A program made the translations under genes and the position numbers. From Aromatoleum tolulyticum (GTDB lineage: Bacteria; Pseudomonadota; Gammaproteobacteria; Burkholderiales; Rhodocyclaceae), in the NCBI RefSeq assembly GCF_900156155.1, contig NZ_FTMD01000009.1:1-64000 (forward strand): a DNA stretch of 64,000 nt, read 5' to 3'. The notes under the pieces are model-generated. The model had not been told where the DNA came from. It did no database searches and was given only the letters and a program-made list of their open reading frames with translations. Shown piece by piece: positions 1 to 7,199 of the stretch (positions within the stretch are counted from its first letter, which is position 1; every line of letters begins with the position of its first letter).

Positions 1-180
1 ATCAGCCAACGCAAGCGCAAACGGGTCGAGGAAATCTTCGGCTGGCTTAAAACGGTCGGTGGAATGCGCAAGAGTCGATTCATCGGGCAGGCGAAGACCC
101 AGATGGCGGCCTTCATCTCTGGCGCGGCGTACAACCTGCTTAGAATCGCGAAATTGAGTGATTCGGGGGTGAAGGCGTGA
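1..180 (+). CDS. IS5-type transposase, C-terminal part (cut by window edge)
   Basis: The frame is open from the first base and stops at TGA 178-180, giving the last 59 residues of a DDE transposase. The segment KRVEEIFGWLKTVGGMRKSR near the start is the E-containing C-terminal signature (VEExFGWxK) of IS5-family and related transposases. It is followed by the usual short tail with AAYNLLRIAKL. The N-terminal two thirds lie outside the window, so neither the family subgroup nor integrity can be judged. It is probably the right-hand part of an insertion sequence whose end lies near 330, inside the neighbouring DUF262 gene. Confidence 0.85.
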   Translation: MSQRKRKRVEEIFGWLKTVGGMRKSRFIGQAKTQMAAFISGAAYNLLRIAKLSDSGVKA

Positions 181-332
181 ACTGCGGAGCAAAAAGGGCC
201 TCCACGGCACACGCCGGTGGCCGCTTGGGCAATTCGAGCCGAATTGAAAATCCAATTCCGGCGAGGAAGTCGTCATGAAAATCAATCCGTGCCCCCCCGG
301 TTGACACCGTGTCGCGCGTTTTTGCATCACCC
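1..332 (+). mobile_element. Right end of an IS5-like insertion sequence
   Basis: The transposase tail is followed by about 150 non-coding bases. The element probably ends close to 330-332, because the DUF262 frame on the other strand reads normally up to about 333 and then meets a stop immediately. The expected left copy of the terminal inverted repeat is outside the window, so the exact boundary and any target-site duplication cannot be confirmed here. Confidence 0.5.
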
Positions 333-1631
333 TGTTAGGAAGCCTTGGTCATACCGCCGAGTCAGAGCGTTTCTCCAGAAGAATGCTCGGAACAGAGCGT
401 TGAGGTCTTCCGGCGCCCACGGATGAGTGTCAGAACGATCAAACTCTGCATGCCATCGAAGTGCTACATATATGCCAATAGCTACCGGATATGGACAAAT
501 ACTCCACGGAAAGTATCCTTCTGCAACTACGTGTTGAGCATCTCCCAGAAATCTTGCTAACATTTCGTCATGCGTCTTAACAGACTGCCAATGCGAAGTT
601 GGGACGGCGAGGAGGTCGCCGGACTTAACTGATGTGATAGGCTCGGGACGTCCGCGACCAACCGGTCGGGGTTGCGGCTTGTCAATTAGGGCTACGTGGC
701 ACGCAGTGACGATCTGCGCCACCAACTCAGGGCGGTCAGATGACGACGCCCATCCGATTGCTCCGTTCCTTTGCCCTAGGTCATCAAACCAATCTCTCAA
801 TAGGAAGGGTTCCGCGTCGTTACTGGAGGTTTCGGCATAGAGCCAAGAGTGAATCAGATCGACCGTCGAGACCTTTGTGCCGGTTGTGTTGAGCGTCTCG
901 AAGATGTCGCAAATGTCTGCCAGCGAGTACTTCTCCGGGACGACATAAACGGCGAGCTTCGTCTTTACGATTCCCTCGAATGCATCTTGAAGGATTTTGT
1001 TGCGGCGTTGGATTTCATCGCGAGGTGGCAATTGGTGGTCGCGATAATTCTCAGGCTTCTCTAGCGCTTGCAGATAGCGCATCCATTGACTAAGGATTGG
1101 CTCGTCAGGAGTGTTGGATGCCAGAGGGAAAAGCCCCTGTCCGACACAAGTGGCATCTGAATCGAGACCTTGTCTTCGGATATCCGTTTCCCGAAGGTAC
1201 TTGACGCGCTTTCGCGGGTCAGATTGCTTGACGTCCAGGAAGTAGCGTCCCGAGTATCTATATAGGCCATGTGTCGCACGAAAACCGGCGAAGGCCATTG
1301 CGATGGCGGTGCACCGTTGGCGGCCATCAAGCAGCGCAAATTTTTTTGAGGCTTGAACCTGGGGCCCAAAGTAAAGCAGCGAAGCGGTACGTGTAGCGCT
1401 GTCCTGGTCGGGGATCGAGACACGCTCAAGGTTCAACTGAGAGGAGTCACTTTGTTCCCAAAGGGTAACCATTCCGATCGGACGAGCTTCCAGTATCGAT
1501 TGGACCAGCGACGAGACTTGATCTGTGGTCCAGACGAAGTCACGCTGAAATTGCGGGACAAGCCATTCACCCCTTCTAAGGCTGTCGAGCACACCAGGTA
1601 CTGTACTGTGATGGACCTTCAAGTCTGACAT
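327..1631 (-). CDS. DUF262 (GmrS N-terminal-like) protein, probably truncated by the IS
   Basis: The 434-residue protein opens with a DUF262 domain, the ParB-like nucleotidase/nickase fold of GmrSD-type modification-dependent restriction systems. Visible motifs are VPQFQRDFVW at 25-34 and LDGRQRCTAI at 101-110, the latter matching the family DGQQR signature with Gln changed to Arg. The C-terminal part contains IFETLNTTGTKVS, typical for the family. It stops abruptly as FLTG followed by TGA at 327-329, which lies at the inferred IS end, and no DUF1524 HNH domain follows. Base composition is visibly more AT-rich than the rest of the window, suggesting transfer. A role in phage defence is possible, but as it stands the gene is probably non-functional or a lone DUF262 protein. 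Confidence 0.75.
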   Translation of the reverse strand: MSDLKVHHSTVPGVLDSLRRGEWLVPQFQRDFVWTTDQVSSLVQSILEARPIGMVTLWEQSDSSQLNLERVSIPDQDSATRTASLLYFGPQVQASKKFALLDGRQRCTAIAMAFAGFRATHGLYRYSGRYFLDVKQSDPRKRVKYLRETDIRRQGLDSDATCVGQGLFPLASNTPDEPILSQWMRYLQALEKPENYRDHQLPPRDEIQRRNKILQDAFEGIVKTKLAVYVVPEKYSLADICDIFETLNTTGTKVSTVDLIHSWLYAETSSNDAEPFLLRDWFDDLGQRNGAIGWASSSDRPELVAQIVTACHVALIDKPQPRPVGRGRPEPITSVKSGDLLAVPTSHWQSVKTHDEMLARFLGDAQHVVAEGYFPWSICPYPVAIGIYVALRWHAEFDRSDTHPWAPEDLNALFRAFFWRNALTRRYDQGFLTG

Positions 1632-1992
1632 TTGGGGATTTCCTCGCTGTCGGCGCCCCGACCGGGTAACACGGGGGCCATGGATAAAAAAATAGGCGGG
1701 AGGCTACTCCCGATCAATGCCAATGACAACTACTGGCGCACGTCCGCTGTGGGTCGGGTGTAGCTATGAGCACCGCGCGAAGCGGCCATTGGTGACCATG
1801 TCCTGGTTGCTGATCGATGACCTGTTCAATCCGGACGTTGATGGCTCCGGTCCCCACAGACCGTTCTGGCCGAGGGCTTGTCGGTAGCCAGTCCAACTGG
1901 TGCTACAGGGTTGTCTGGGGGCACGAGCGGCGGCACAATGCCGTCGGTATTTTCGCCCCCCCTCCATTTCCGCACTCCCCGACCTGCCCCAG
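1632..1992. other. Non-coding stretch between DUF262 gene and membrane protein
   Basis: Apart from the minus-strand terminator near 1684-1712, nothing convincing is seen. Short frames around 1760-1970 lack codon bias and recognisable domains. A weak likeness of plus-strand frame 1800-1880 (a stretch reading WLLIDDLFNP) to the N-terminus of IS5-type transposases was noted, but is too short to call. Confidence 0.4.
1684..1712 (-). terminator. Rho-independent terminator, minus strand, upstream of DUF262 gene
   Basis: A 6-bp perfect stem (CGGGAG 1697-1702 and CTCCCG 1707-1712, loop GCTA) is followed on the minus strand by a run of seven T (A-run at 1686-1692). It would end a minus-strand transcript entering from the right, yet no minus-strand gene is recognisable there now, so it may be left from a lost gene. 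Confidence 0.6.
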
Positions 1993-2748
1993 ATGGATCC
2001 GATGCAGCTGGTGCACTACCGGCGATCCAATTCCGCCTTCCTTGCAGCCTGCTGCGGCCTGTTGGCCGGGGCGGCGGGCTTCGCTCTTGTCCGCGCCGGT
2101 GGTTCATTACCTGCGCCGGTGAGCGGCTTCGCCTGGCTGATGACGATACTGATGGTTCTGGGACTGCTGATCGGGTTGCGGGACATGTGGCGGCCACCGC
2201 TCATGTATCGCGCTGACAGACGCGGCGTAACGATCTTCTACCAGGCCGACCGGCGCCGCTTCGCGGGACCGGGCGTCTTCCTGCCGTGGGACTGGGTGAC
2301 GAAACTGACGCCCCTGTTCTTCGTGGTGATCGGCGTCTACGTGGTGCTCCTGTCGCTCGGTGTCATCCCGGATCTTCCCCGTTCGAAGAAACAGGGGCTT
2401 TTCGCAACGTCGCATCACTGGCAGATCACCAGTTTCGGTCTCGCCTTCCTTTGCGGGGGAATCTCGGCGGCCTTCCCGGACCGGCGTCATTGGCTGCTGT
2501 TCCTCAACCACGCCGTCCTTCTCGTTGCCTTCCTGGCGCCGACGACTTGGGTGCTGTTCTTCTCCGGCGCGGTTAGCCGGCCGATGCAGATTTTCGGCGG
2601 CATCCCGCTCTTCGTCGGCGCCGTCGGCGGACTGCTGGGTCTGTGGCGGTTTGCCCGGTTCGACTCACGCGTGGATCAGATCACGCGGAAGCCATGCGTG
2701 CCGTCGCGGGCGAGTTGCGCGACGAGGCCGAATTCCCAATCGAGATAG
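1993..2748 (+). CDS. Multi-pass inner-membrane protein of unknown function
   Basis: Unrecognised. From the ATG at 1993 (MDPMQLVHYRR) it gives 251 residues with about six hydrophobic segments, e.g. LAACCGLLAGAAGFALV, WLMTILMVLGLLIGL, FFVVIGVYVVLLSLGVI and LFVGAVGGLLGLW, so it is an integral membrane protein. A longer frame begins at 1900, but its first 31 residues look non-native. There is no good ribosome binding site at either start. The last 24 residues lie over the 3' end of the convergent rhodanese gene (73-base overlap) and have no hydrophobic or domain character. The original C-terminus was probably lost in a rearrangement near 2670. Confidence 0.6.
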   Translation: MDPMQLVHYRRSNSAFLAACCGLLAGAAGFALVRAGGSLPAPVSGFAWLMTILMVLGLLIGLRDMWRPPLMYRADRRGVTIFYQADRRRFAGPGVFLPWDWVTKLTPLFFVVIGVYVVLLSLGVIPDLPRSKKQGLFATSHHWQITSFGLAFLCGGISAAFPDRRHWLLFLNHAVLLVAFLAPTTWVLFFSGAVSRPMQIFGGIPLFVGAVGGLLGLWRFARFDSRVDQITRKPCVPSRASCATRPNSQSR

Positions 2749-4265
2749 CCCTGCATCGCCTCACGGGGGTTGTCGGTGCCCTCGTAGGGGCGGCGATAGC
2801 GGTCGATCGTCGGCGATGCGAGTCGGGTCTCGCCGGATTCCAGCGACAGTGCCGCCGCCGACCACGCGCGATTGCCAGCGTCGAGCAGCCATACGCCCGC
2901 CTCGACAAGGGCGTCCAGCTCCGGCGCCGCAAAGCTCGCAAGCAGGCCGTCGTCGCACGTGAGGATGTAATGCTGGTGCCGCGGGAGTGCCTGCAGCGCA
3001 TCGGCGAGCTGCGAGCGCAGGACGAAGTACGCGCCGGGTATGTGGCCCTTGCGGTACTGCGCGCTGGGGCTGAAGTCGAGCACGGCGACGTCCTCGCCCG
3101 CGACCTGCCAGCGGGCGAGCGTTTCGGGCAGTATGCGGCGGATCCGCGGCAAGGACGGTAGCGGCGCGCGCCACGGACCCTGCTCGCGAAAATCGACCGC
3201 GGGGACGTCGTCGACGACGTGGACGACCCAGCCCATCTGCGCGAGCCACGAGGCCGTCATGTTGGCGCGCACCCCGTCGTCGTCGGCCAGCGCGATGCGC
3301 GCCCCACGCACCGGCGCGACCATTTCCGTTTCCTGCACGAGCTGCCCGCCCGCCACCGGACGGAAGCCCGGCAGATGGCCGGACTCGTATTCCTCGGGCG
3401 TGCGCACGTCGAAGAAATAGGTGCTGCGGTCGCGCTGCGACCGCCAGCGATCGACGTCGGCGAGCGTGGCGCGCTGCACGCCGGCTCGGTCCGCGACCGC
3501 ACGGGCTACCTGCGCGGCACGCGCGCGGGTGGCCTCGGAGACTTCGCCGAAACGCCGTTCCTGCCCGCGTTCGAGGGCCAGTCCCGCGAGCGTCCAGCCT
3601 ATGGTGCCGTTGCGCAGCGCCGCGACGGGGTTGGGGATGCCCGCGTTCACGAGCGACTGCGTGCCGATGATGCTGCGCGTGCGTCCGGCGCAATTGACGA
3701 TCACCTGCGTCGTCGGATCGGGTGCGAGTTCGGCGATGCGCAGCACCAGCTCGGCGCCCGGCACGCTGGTCGCGGTCGGGATGCTCATCGTGTGGTATTC
3801 GTCGAAGCGCCGCGCGTCGACGATGACGACGTCGGCATTGCGGTCGAGCAGCGCCCTGACCTCCTCCGCCGCGAGCGATGGCGTGTGCCGTTCGACTTCG
3901 ACGAGTTCGCCGAAGGCCTTGCTCGGCACATTCACGTCGCGGAACAGTTCGCCGCCCGCTTCCCGCCAGCCGGCCACCCCACCCGCAAGCACAGCGACGT
4001 CGGTGTAGCCGAGCGCGACCAGGCGCGCGGCGGCGGTCTCGGCGAGGCCTTCGCCGTCATCGAGCACCACGATGGACACGTCTCGCCGCGGGAGTTTTGC
4101 GTACGCATCGAGCTCGATGCGCGCGAGCGGGAAGTTCGCGGCGAACAGCGGATGGGCCTGTGCGTGCGGATCTTCTTCGCGCACGTCGAGCAGCGCGATT
4201 TCGCGGCGTTCGAGCAGGGCGGCGCGAACTTCGGCGTAGGTGCGTGTTGCAGTCTTTCCGGGCAT
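2676..4265 (-). CDS. Four-domain rhodanese-like sulfurtransferase
   Basis: This 529-residue protein has four consecutive rhodanese folds, roughly residues 1-110, 125-240, 265-365 and 375-480. Only domains 2 and 4 keep a cysteine in the active-site loop: Cys192 in NCAGRTRS and Cys437 in TCDDGLLA. The loops of domain 1 (DDGEGLA, 69-75) and domain 3 (DDDGVRA, 328-334) carry Asp instead and are probably structural. The enzyme should move sulfane sulfur between thiols via a Cys persulfide. Large multi-rhodanese proteins like this are, to my knowledge, often next to cysteine-dioxygenase-like genes, and a remnant of such a gene sits directly upstream here. Cytoplasmic; no signal peptide is visible. 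The actual sulfur donor is unknown. Confidence 0.85.
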   Translation of the reverse strand: MPGKTATRTYAEVRAALLERREIALLDVREEDPHAQAHPLFAANFPLARIELDAYAKLPRRDVSIVVLDDGEGLAETAAARLVALGYTDVAVLAGGVAGWREAGGELFRDVNVPSKAFGELVEVERHTPSLAAEEVRALLDRNADVVIVDARRFDEYHTMSIPTATSVPGAELVLRIAELAPDPTTQVIVNCAGRTRSIIGTQSLVNAGIPNPVAALRNGTIGWTLAGLALERGQERRFGEVSEATRARAAQVARAVADRAGVQRATLADVDRWRSQRDRSTYFFDVRTPEEYESGHLPGFRPVAGGQLVQETEMVAPVRGARIALADDDGVRANMTASWLAQMGWVVHVVDDVPAVDFREQGPWRAPLPSLPRIRRILPETLARWQVAGEDVAVLDFSPSAQYRKGHIPGAYFVLRSQLADALQALPRHQHYILTCDDGLLASFAAPELDALVEAGVWLLDAGNRAWSAAALSLESGETRLASPTIDRYRRPYEGTDNPREAMQGYLDWEFGLVAQLARDGTHGFRVI

Positions 4266-4269
4266 CGGA

Positions 4270-4360
4270 TCAGCTCCAGATGTTGGGAACGACGTCGCTG
4301 GCGTAGCCGGAGACGAAGGGTTTAGCCACCCCGGTCTGCGGGTCGAACACGTGCCGCGCG
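4270..4360 (-). pseudogene. C-terminal remnant of a probable cysteine-dioxygenase-like gene
   Basis: In the gap between the rhodanese start and the TctC stop, one minus-strand frame reads about 29 residues that look like a real protein end. They include RHVFDPQTGVAKPFVSGY and finish VVPNIWS before TGA 4270-4272, four bases upstream of the rhodanese ATG. I recall this ending from cysteine-dioxygenase-like cupin proteins of betaproteobacteria, which often precede a rhodanese gene. Upstream of about 4360 the similarity stops and the frame merges into the shadow of tctC, so the rest of the gene was replaced. Confidence 0.4.
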
Positions 4361-4367
4361 CTCGTCC

Positions 4368-5363
4368 TCATTCGATGCGCGCCCCCGACTCGGCGATGAC
4401 CTTGGCCCATTTCGCGCTGTCCTCGCGGATCACGCGCGCAAATTCGCCCGGCGTGCTGGTCTCGACGTCGAGGCCCTGCTCGGCCAACCGCGCCCGCGTC
4501 GCCGGCAGGCTGGCGATGCGCGCGAACTCCGCGTGCAGGCGCTCGACCACCGGCTTGGGTGTCGCGGCCGGAACGACGATGCCGAACCACGACGCCACCT
4601 CGAAGCCCTTCAGCCCCGCCTCGGCCGCGGTGGGCACGTCGGGCAGCACGGGCGAGCGCTTCGCGCTGCTGATCGCGAGGCCCTTGACCTTGCCGGCCTT
4701 GACCTGGGGCGCGAGGACGGCGAGCGTGTCGAAGGCGAGATTGACCTCGCCACCGAGCAGCGCGGTGACCGCGGGCGCACTGCCCTTGTATGGCACGTGC
4801 AGCAGATCGACGCCGGTGAGACTCTTGAAGAGCTCCCCGGAAAGGTGGCACAGCGTGCCGTTGCCGCATGAGGAGTAGCTGATCTTGCCCGGCTGCGCCT
4901 TCGCGGTGCCGACGAGTTCCTGCAGGGAATTGGCGCCGACCGTGCCGTTCGCGGCGACGACGTAGGGCACGGATGCCACGATCGCGACCGGTGCGAAGTC
5001 CTTGACCGGGTCGTAGCGCAGGTCCCTGGCGAGATTCGGCAGAATCGTCAGCTGTCCGGCCGGAGCCAGCGACAGCGTGTAACCGTCCGGCGCCGACTTC
5101 GCCGCGGCTTCCGCCGCGATGGCGGTCCCAGCGCCCGGCTTGTTCTCGACGACGACCGGCTGGCCGAGCGCGGTCGACAATTGCTCGGCATAGAAGCGGC
5201 CGACGATGTCGGAGGCGCCTCCGGGCGGGAACGCGACGATGAGCTTCAGCGGCTTGCTGGGATAGACGTCGGCATGTGCGCCGATCGACAGCAGCGACAC
5301 GACGCCGGCTGCGACGAGGCGGACGAGTCCGGCGCGGACCTTGGTTTTCTTGTGTGCAGGCAT
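4368..5363 (-). CDS. Tripartite tricarboxylate transporter binding protein (Bug/TctC), copy 1
   Basis: A periplasmic substrate-binding protein of the Bug/TctC family, 331 residues, with a Sec signal peptide (about 1-31, cleavage after AHA). Family marks are KLIVAFPPGGASD near 40, VVVENKPGAGTAIAAE, PDGYTL and HVPYKGSAPAVTALLGG. Such proteins bind carboxylates and hand them to TctAB; the ligand cannot be read from sequence. The start is well supported by GGAG six bases before the ATG. It is followed downstream by the cupin remnant and rhodanese, and preceded by a close paralogue 26 bases away, most likely a tandem duplicate. Confidence 0.93.
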   Translation of the reverse strand: MPAHKKTKVRAGLVRLVAAGVVSLLSIGAHADVYPSKPLKLIVAFPPGGASDIVGRFYAEQLSTALGQPVVVENKPGAGTAIAAEAAAKSAPDGYTLSLAPAGQLTILPNLARDLRYDPVKDFAPVAIVASVPYVVAANGTVGANSLQELVGTAKAQPGKISYSSCGNGTLCHLSGELFKSLTGVDLLHVPYKGSAPAVTALLGGEVNLAFDTLAVLAPQVKAGKVKGLAISSAKRSPVLPDVPTAAEAGLKGFEVASWFGIVVPAATPKPVVERLHAEFARIASLPATRARLAEQGLDVETSTPGEFARVIREDSAKWAKVIAESGARIE

Positions 5364-5389
5364 GGAAGGCTCCAGGGGATGTATTTCGC

Positions 5390-6397
5390 TCAGTCGAAAC
5401 GGATTGCGGCCTCGCGCACGACGCGGCCGTATTTGGCGTGGTCGTTGCGGATCAGCTCGGCGAACTTCTCGGGGCTGGATGAGCGCGCCTCCAGCCCCTG
5501 GGCCGCGAGTTTTTCGCGCACGGAAGGCTGGGCGGCGGCGCGCGCGATCTCCGAACTGAGCCGCGCGACGATCTCGGGCGGGGTGGCGGCGGCGACCGCG
5601 AGGCCGAACCAGGAGGTGACCTCGAAGTCCGGGTAGCCGGCTTCGGCGACGGTCGGCACCTCGGGCAACAGGGGCGAACGCTCGCGCGACGCGATCGCGA
5701 GCCCGCGCAGCTTGCCGCCGCGGATCTGCGGGGCGAGTACCGTCAGCGTATCGACGGCGAGGTTCACTTCGCCACCCAGCACCGCCGTGACCGCGGGGGC
5801 GCTGCCCTTGAACGGCACGTGCAAGATGTCGGCGCCCGTTGCGAGCCCGAACGATGCGCCGGCAAGATGGGTGATCGTGCCGCTACCGCTCGACGAATAG
5901 GACAGCTTGCCCGGCTGCGCTTTCGCCTGCGTCACGAGCTCCGTGAGGTTTTTCGCCCGCACGGAATCGTTCGCCGCGATGACGAGGCCGGTGAAGGCCA
6001 GCGTCGACACCGGCGCGAAGCTGCGGAAGGGGTCGAACTTGAGGTTCTTCGCGATGTGCGGCAGCACCGTCAGCTGCCCCGTCGGCACCAGCGACAAGGT
6101 ATGGCCGTCGGCCGGGCCATTGGCCACCGCTTCAGCGGCGATCGCGGTGCCGGCACCCGGCTTGTTCTCGACGACGACCGCCTGTTTGAGCGACTCGCCC
6201 AACGCGTCGGCATAGATGCGGGCCACCGAGTCGGCGGCGCCCCCCGGCGGGTAGGGCACGATCAGCTTCAGCGGGCGCGCGGGCCAGGTCTCGGCATGTG
6301 CCGCGAAGGGCGCGCCGAGGGCGGCCAGGGCGGTCAGCGCGAGGAACGGGATGAAACGTCGCCGCGACAGCGCGACGGGTGAGTTCGATGAATTCAC
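5390..6397 (-). CDS. Tripartite tricarboxylate transporter binding protein (Bug/TctC), copy 2
   Basis: A Bug/TctC-family periplasmic binding protein of 335 residues. The N-terminus has an RRRF pair before a hydrophobic segment and cleavage after AHA, so export could be by Tat or Sec. The start is GTG at 6395-6397 behind an AGGA-type site, with no usable ATG nearby. It shares long identical runs with the downstream copy (VVVENKPGAGTAIAAEA, GQLT, FKGSAPAVTA versus YKGSAPAVTA), which points to tandem duplication and perhaps different ligand preference. It lies in the minus-strand run tctB-tctA-ligase-GrdB-like-hydratase-tctC-tctC-rhodanese and probably serves the TctAB pair of that run. Confidence 0.93.
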   Translation of the reverse strand: MNSSNSPVALSRRRFIPFLALTALAALGAPFAAHAETWPARPLKLIVPYPPGGAADSVARIYADALGESLKQAVVVENKPGAGTAIAAEAVANGPADGHTLSLVPTGQLTVLPHIAKNLKFDPFRSFAPVSTLAFTGLVIAANDSVRAKNLTELVTQAKAQPGKLSYSSSGSGTITHLAGASFGLATGADILHVPFKGSAPAVTAVLGGEVNLAVDTLTVLAPQIRGGKLRGLAIASRERSPLLPEVPTVAEAGYPDFEVTSWFGLAVAAATPPEIVARLSSEIARAAAQPSVREKLAAQGLEARSSSPEKFAELIRNDHAKYGRVVREAAIRFD

Positions 6398-6434
6398 TCT
6401 CTCTTTCCTGGGGATGGGGGATGGGGGATGGCTT

Positions 6435-7172
6435 TCAGCGTCCGGCGAACTGCGGAGTGCGCTTTTCGATGAAGGCGGCGATGCCCTCGTGGTAGTCCTC
6501 GGCGCTGTTCACCGCCTCGACGCGCGCGCGGGCGATCGCGGCTGCTTCCGAAGGCCCCTTAGGCAGCACCTGCCCGACGTAGTCCTTCAGCATTCCGACC
6601 ACCAGCGGCGCATTGGCGGCGATCTGCGCCGCCAGTTCGCGCGCGACGGCCAGCTGCTGGCCGAGCGGCACGACACGATTCACGAGCCCCGCCTCGTAGG
6701 CGCGCTGTGCCGAAATCGAGCCGCCGACGACCAACAGCTCCATCGCGATCTTGTGCGGAATGCGGGCGGCGAGCGAACTGATCAGGCCGCCGCTATAGCC
6801 GACCTTTGCCTCCGGATAGGACAGCACGGTGTTGTCTGCGGCGACCGCGAGGTCCGCCATCTGCACGAGGACCAGCCCGCCGCCGACCACGAGCCCGGCG
6901 GTGACGGCGATCACCGGCTTCGTCACCGGCACGCCGACGCCGGGCACCGCGCGCCAGAAGTCGTGCGGAATGTCGCGCAGGTCGGCGCCGGCCGTGAAGG
7001 CGCGTTCGCCGGTACCGGTGAGGATCGCGACACGGTCGTCGCTGGCGTTGAAGCGATGCCACGCCGCGTTGAGTTCGCGCACGACGTCGTGGTTGATGAT
7101 GTTGTACTTGTCCGCGCGATCGATGGCGATTTCGGCGATGCCGTTGCGCGAGGTATAGGTGACTGACGACAT
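6435..7172 (-). CDS. Enoyl-CoA hydratase/isomerase family protein, one catalytic Glu missing
   Basis: The 245-residue protein has a crotonase fold, with oxyanion-hole segments AFTAGADLRDI (58-68) and GLVVGGGLVLV (93-103). The glutamate usually found after GGG (Glu144 in rat hydratase) is Val101 here, while the second one (SYPEAKVG, Glu121, equivalent to Glu164) is kept. Single-glutamate members are more often isomerases, dehalogenases or C-C/C-S lyases than classical hydratases, so the reaction is open. It should act on the acyl-CoA made by the PaaK-like ligase two genes upstream. The start has AGGAAGGA before ATG. Confidence 0.85.
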   Translation of the reverse strand: MSSVTYTSRNGIAEIAIDRADKYNIINHDVVRELNAAWHRFNASDDRVAILTGTGERAFTAGADLRDIPHDFWRAVPGVGVPVTKPVIAVTAGLVVGGGLVLVQMADLAVAADNTVLSYPEAKVGYSGGLISSLAARIPHKIAMELLVVGGSISAQRAYEAGLVNRVVPLGQQLAVARELAAQIAANAPLVVGMLKDYVGQVLPKGPSEAAAIARARVEAVNSAEDYHEGIAAFIEKRTPQFAGR

Positions 7173-7199
7173 GGGTTCCTTCCTGTGCTTGGGGTTCGT

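Noticed and set aside
327-1631. An intact GmrSD restriction system
   Set aside because: Only the DUF262 half is present and it ends at the IS; no HNH (DUF1524) domain or partner gene is seen in the window.
1764-1967. Degenerate transposase or other coding remnant between DUF262 and the membrane protein
   Set aside because: A short stretch vaguely recalls an IS5 N-terminus, but it is too short, with stops, and no second supporting motif.
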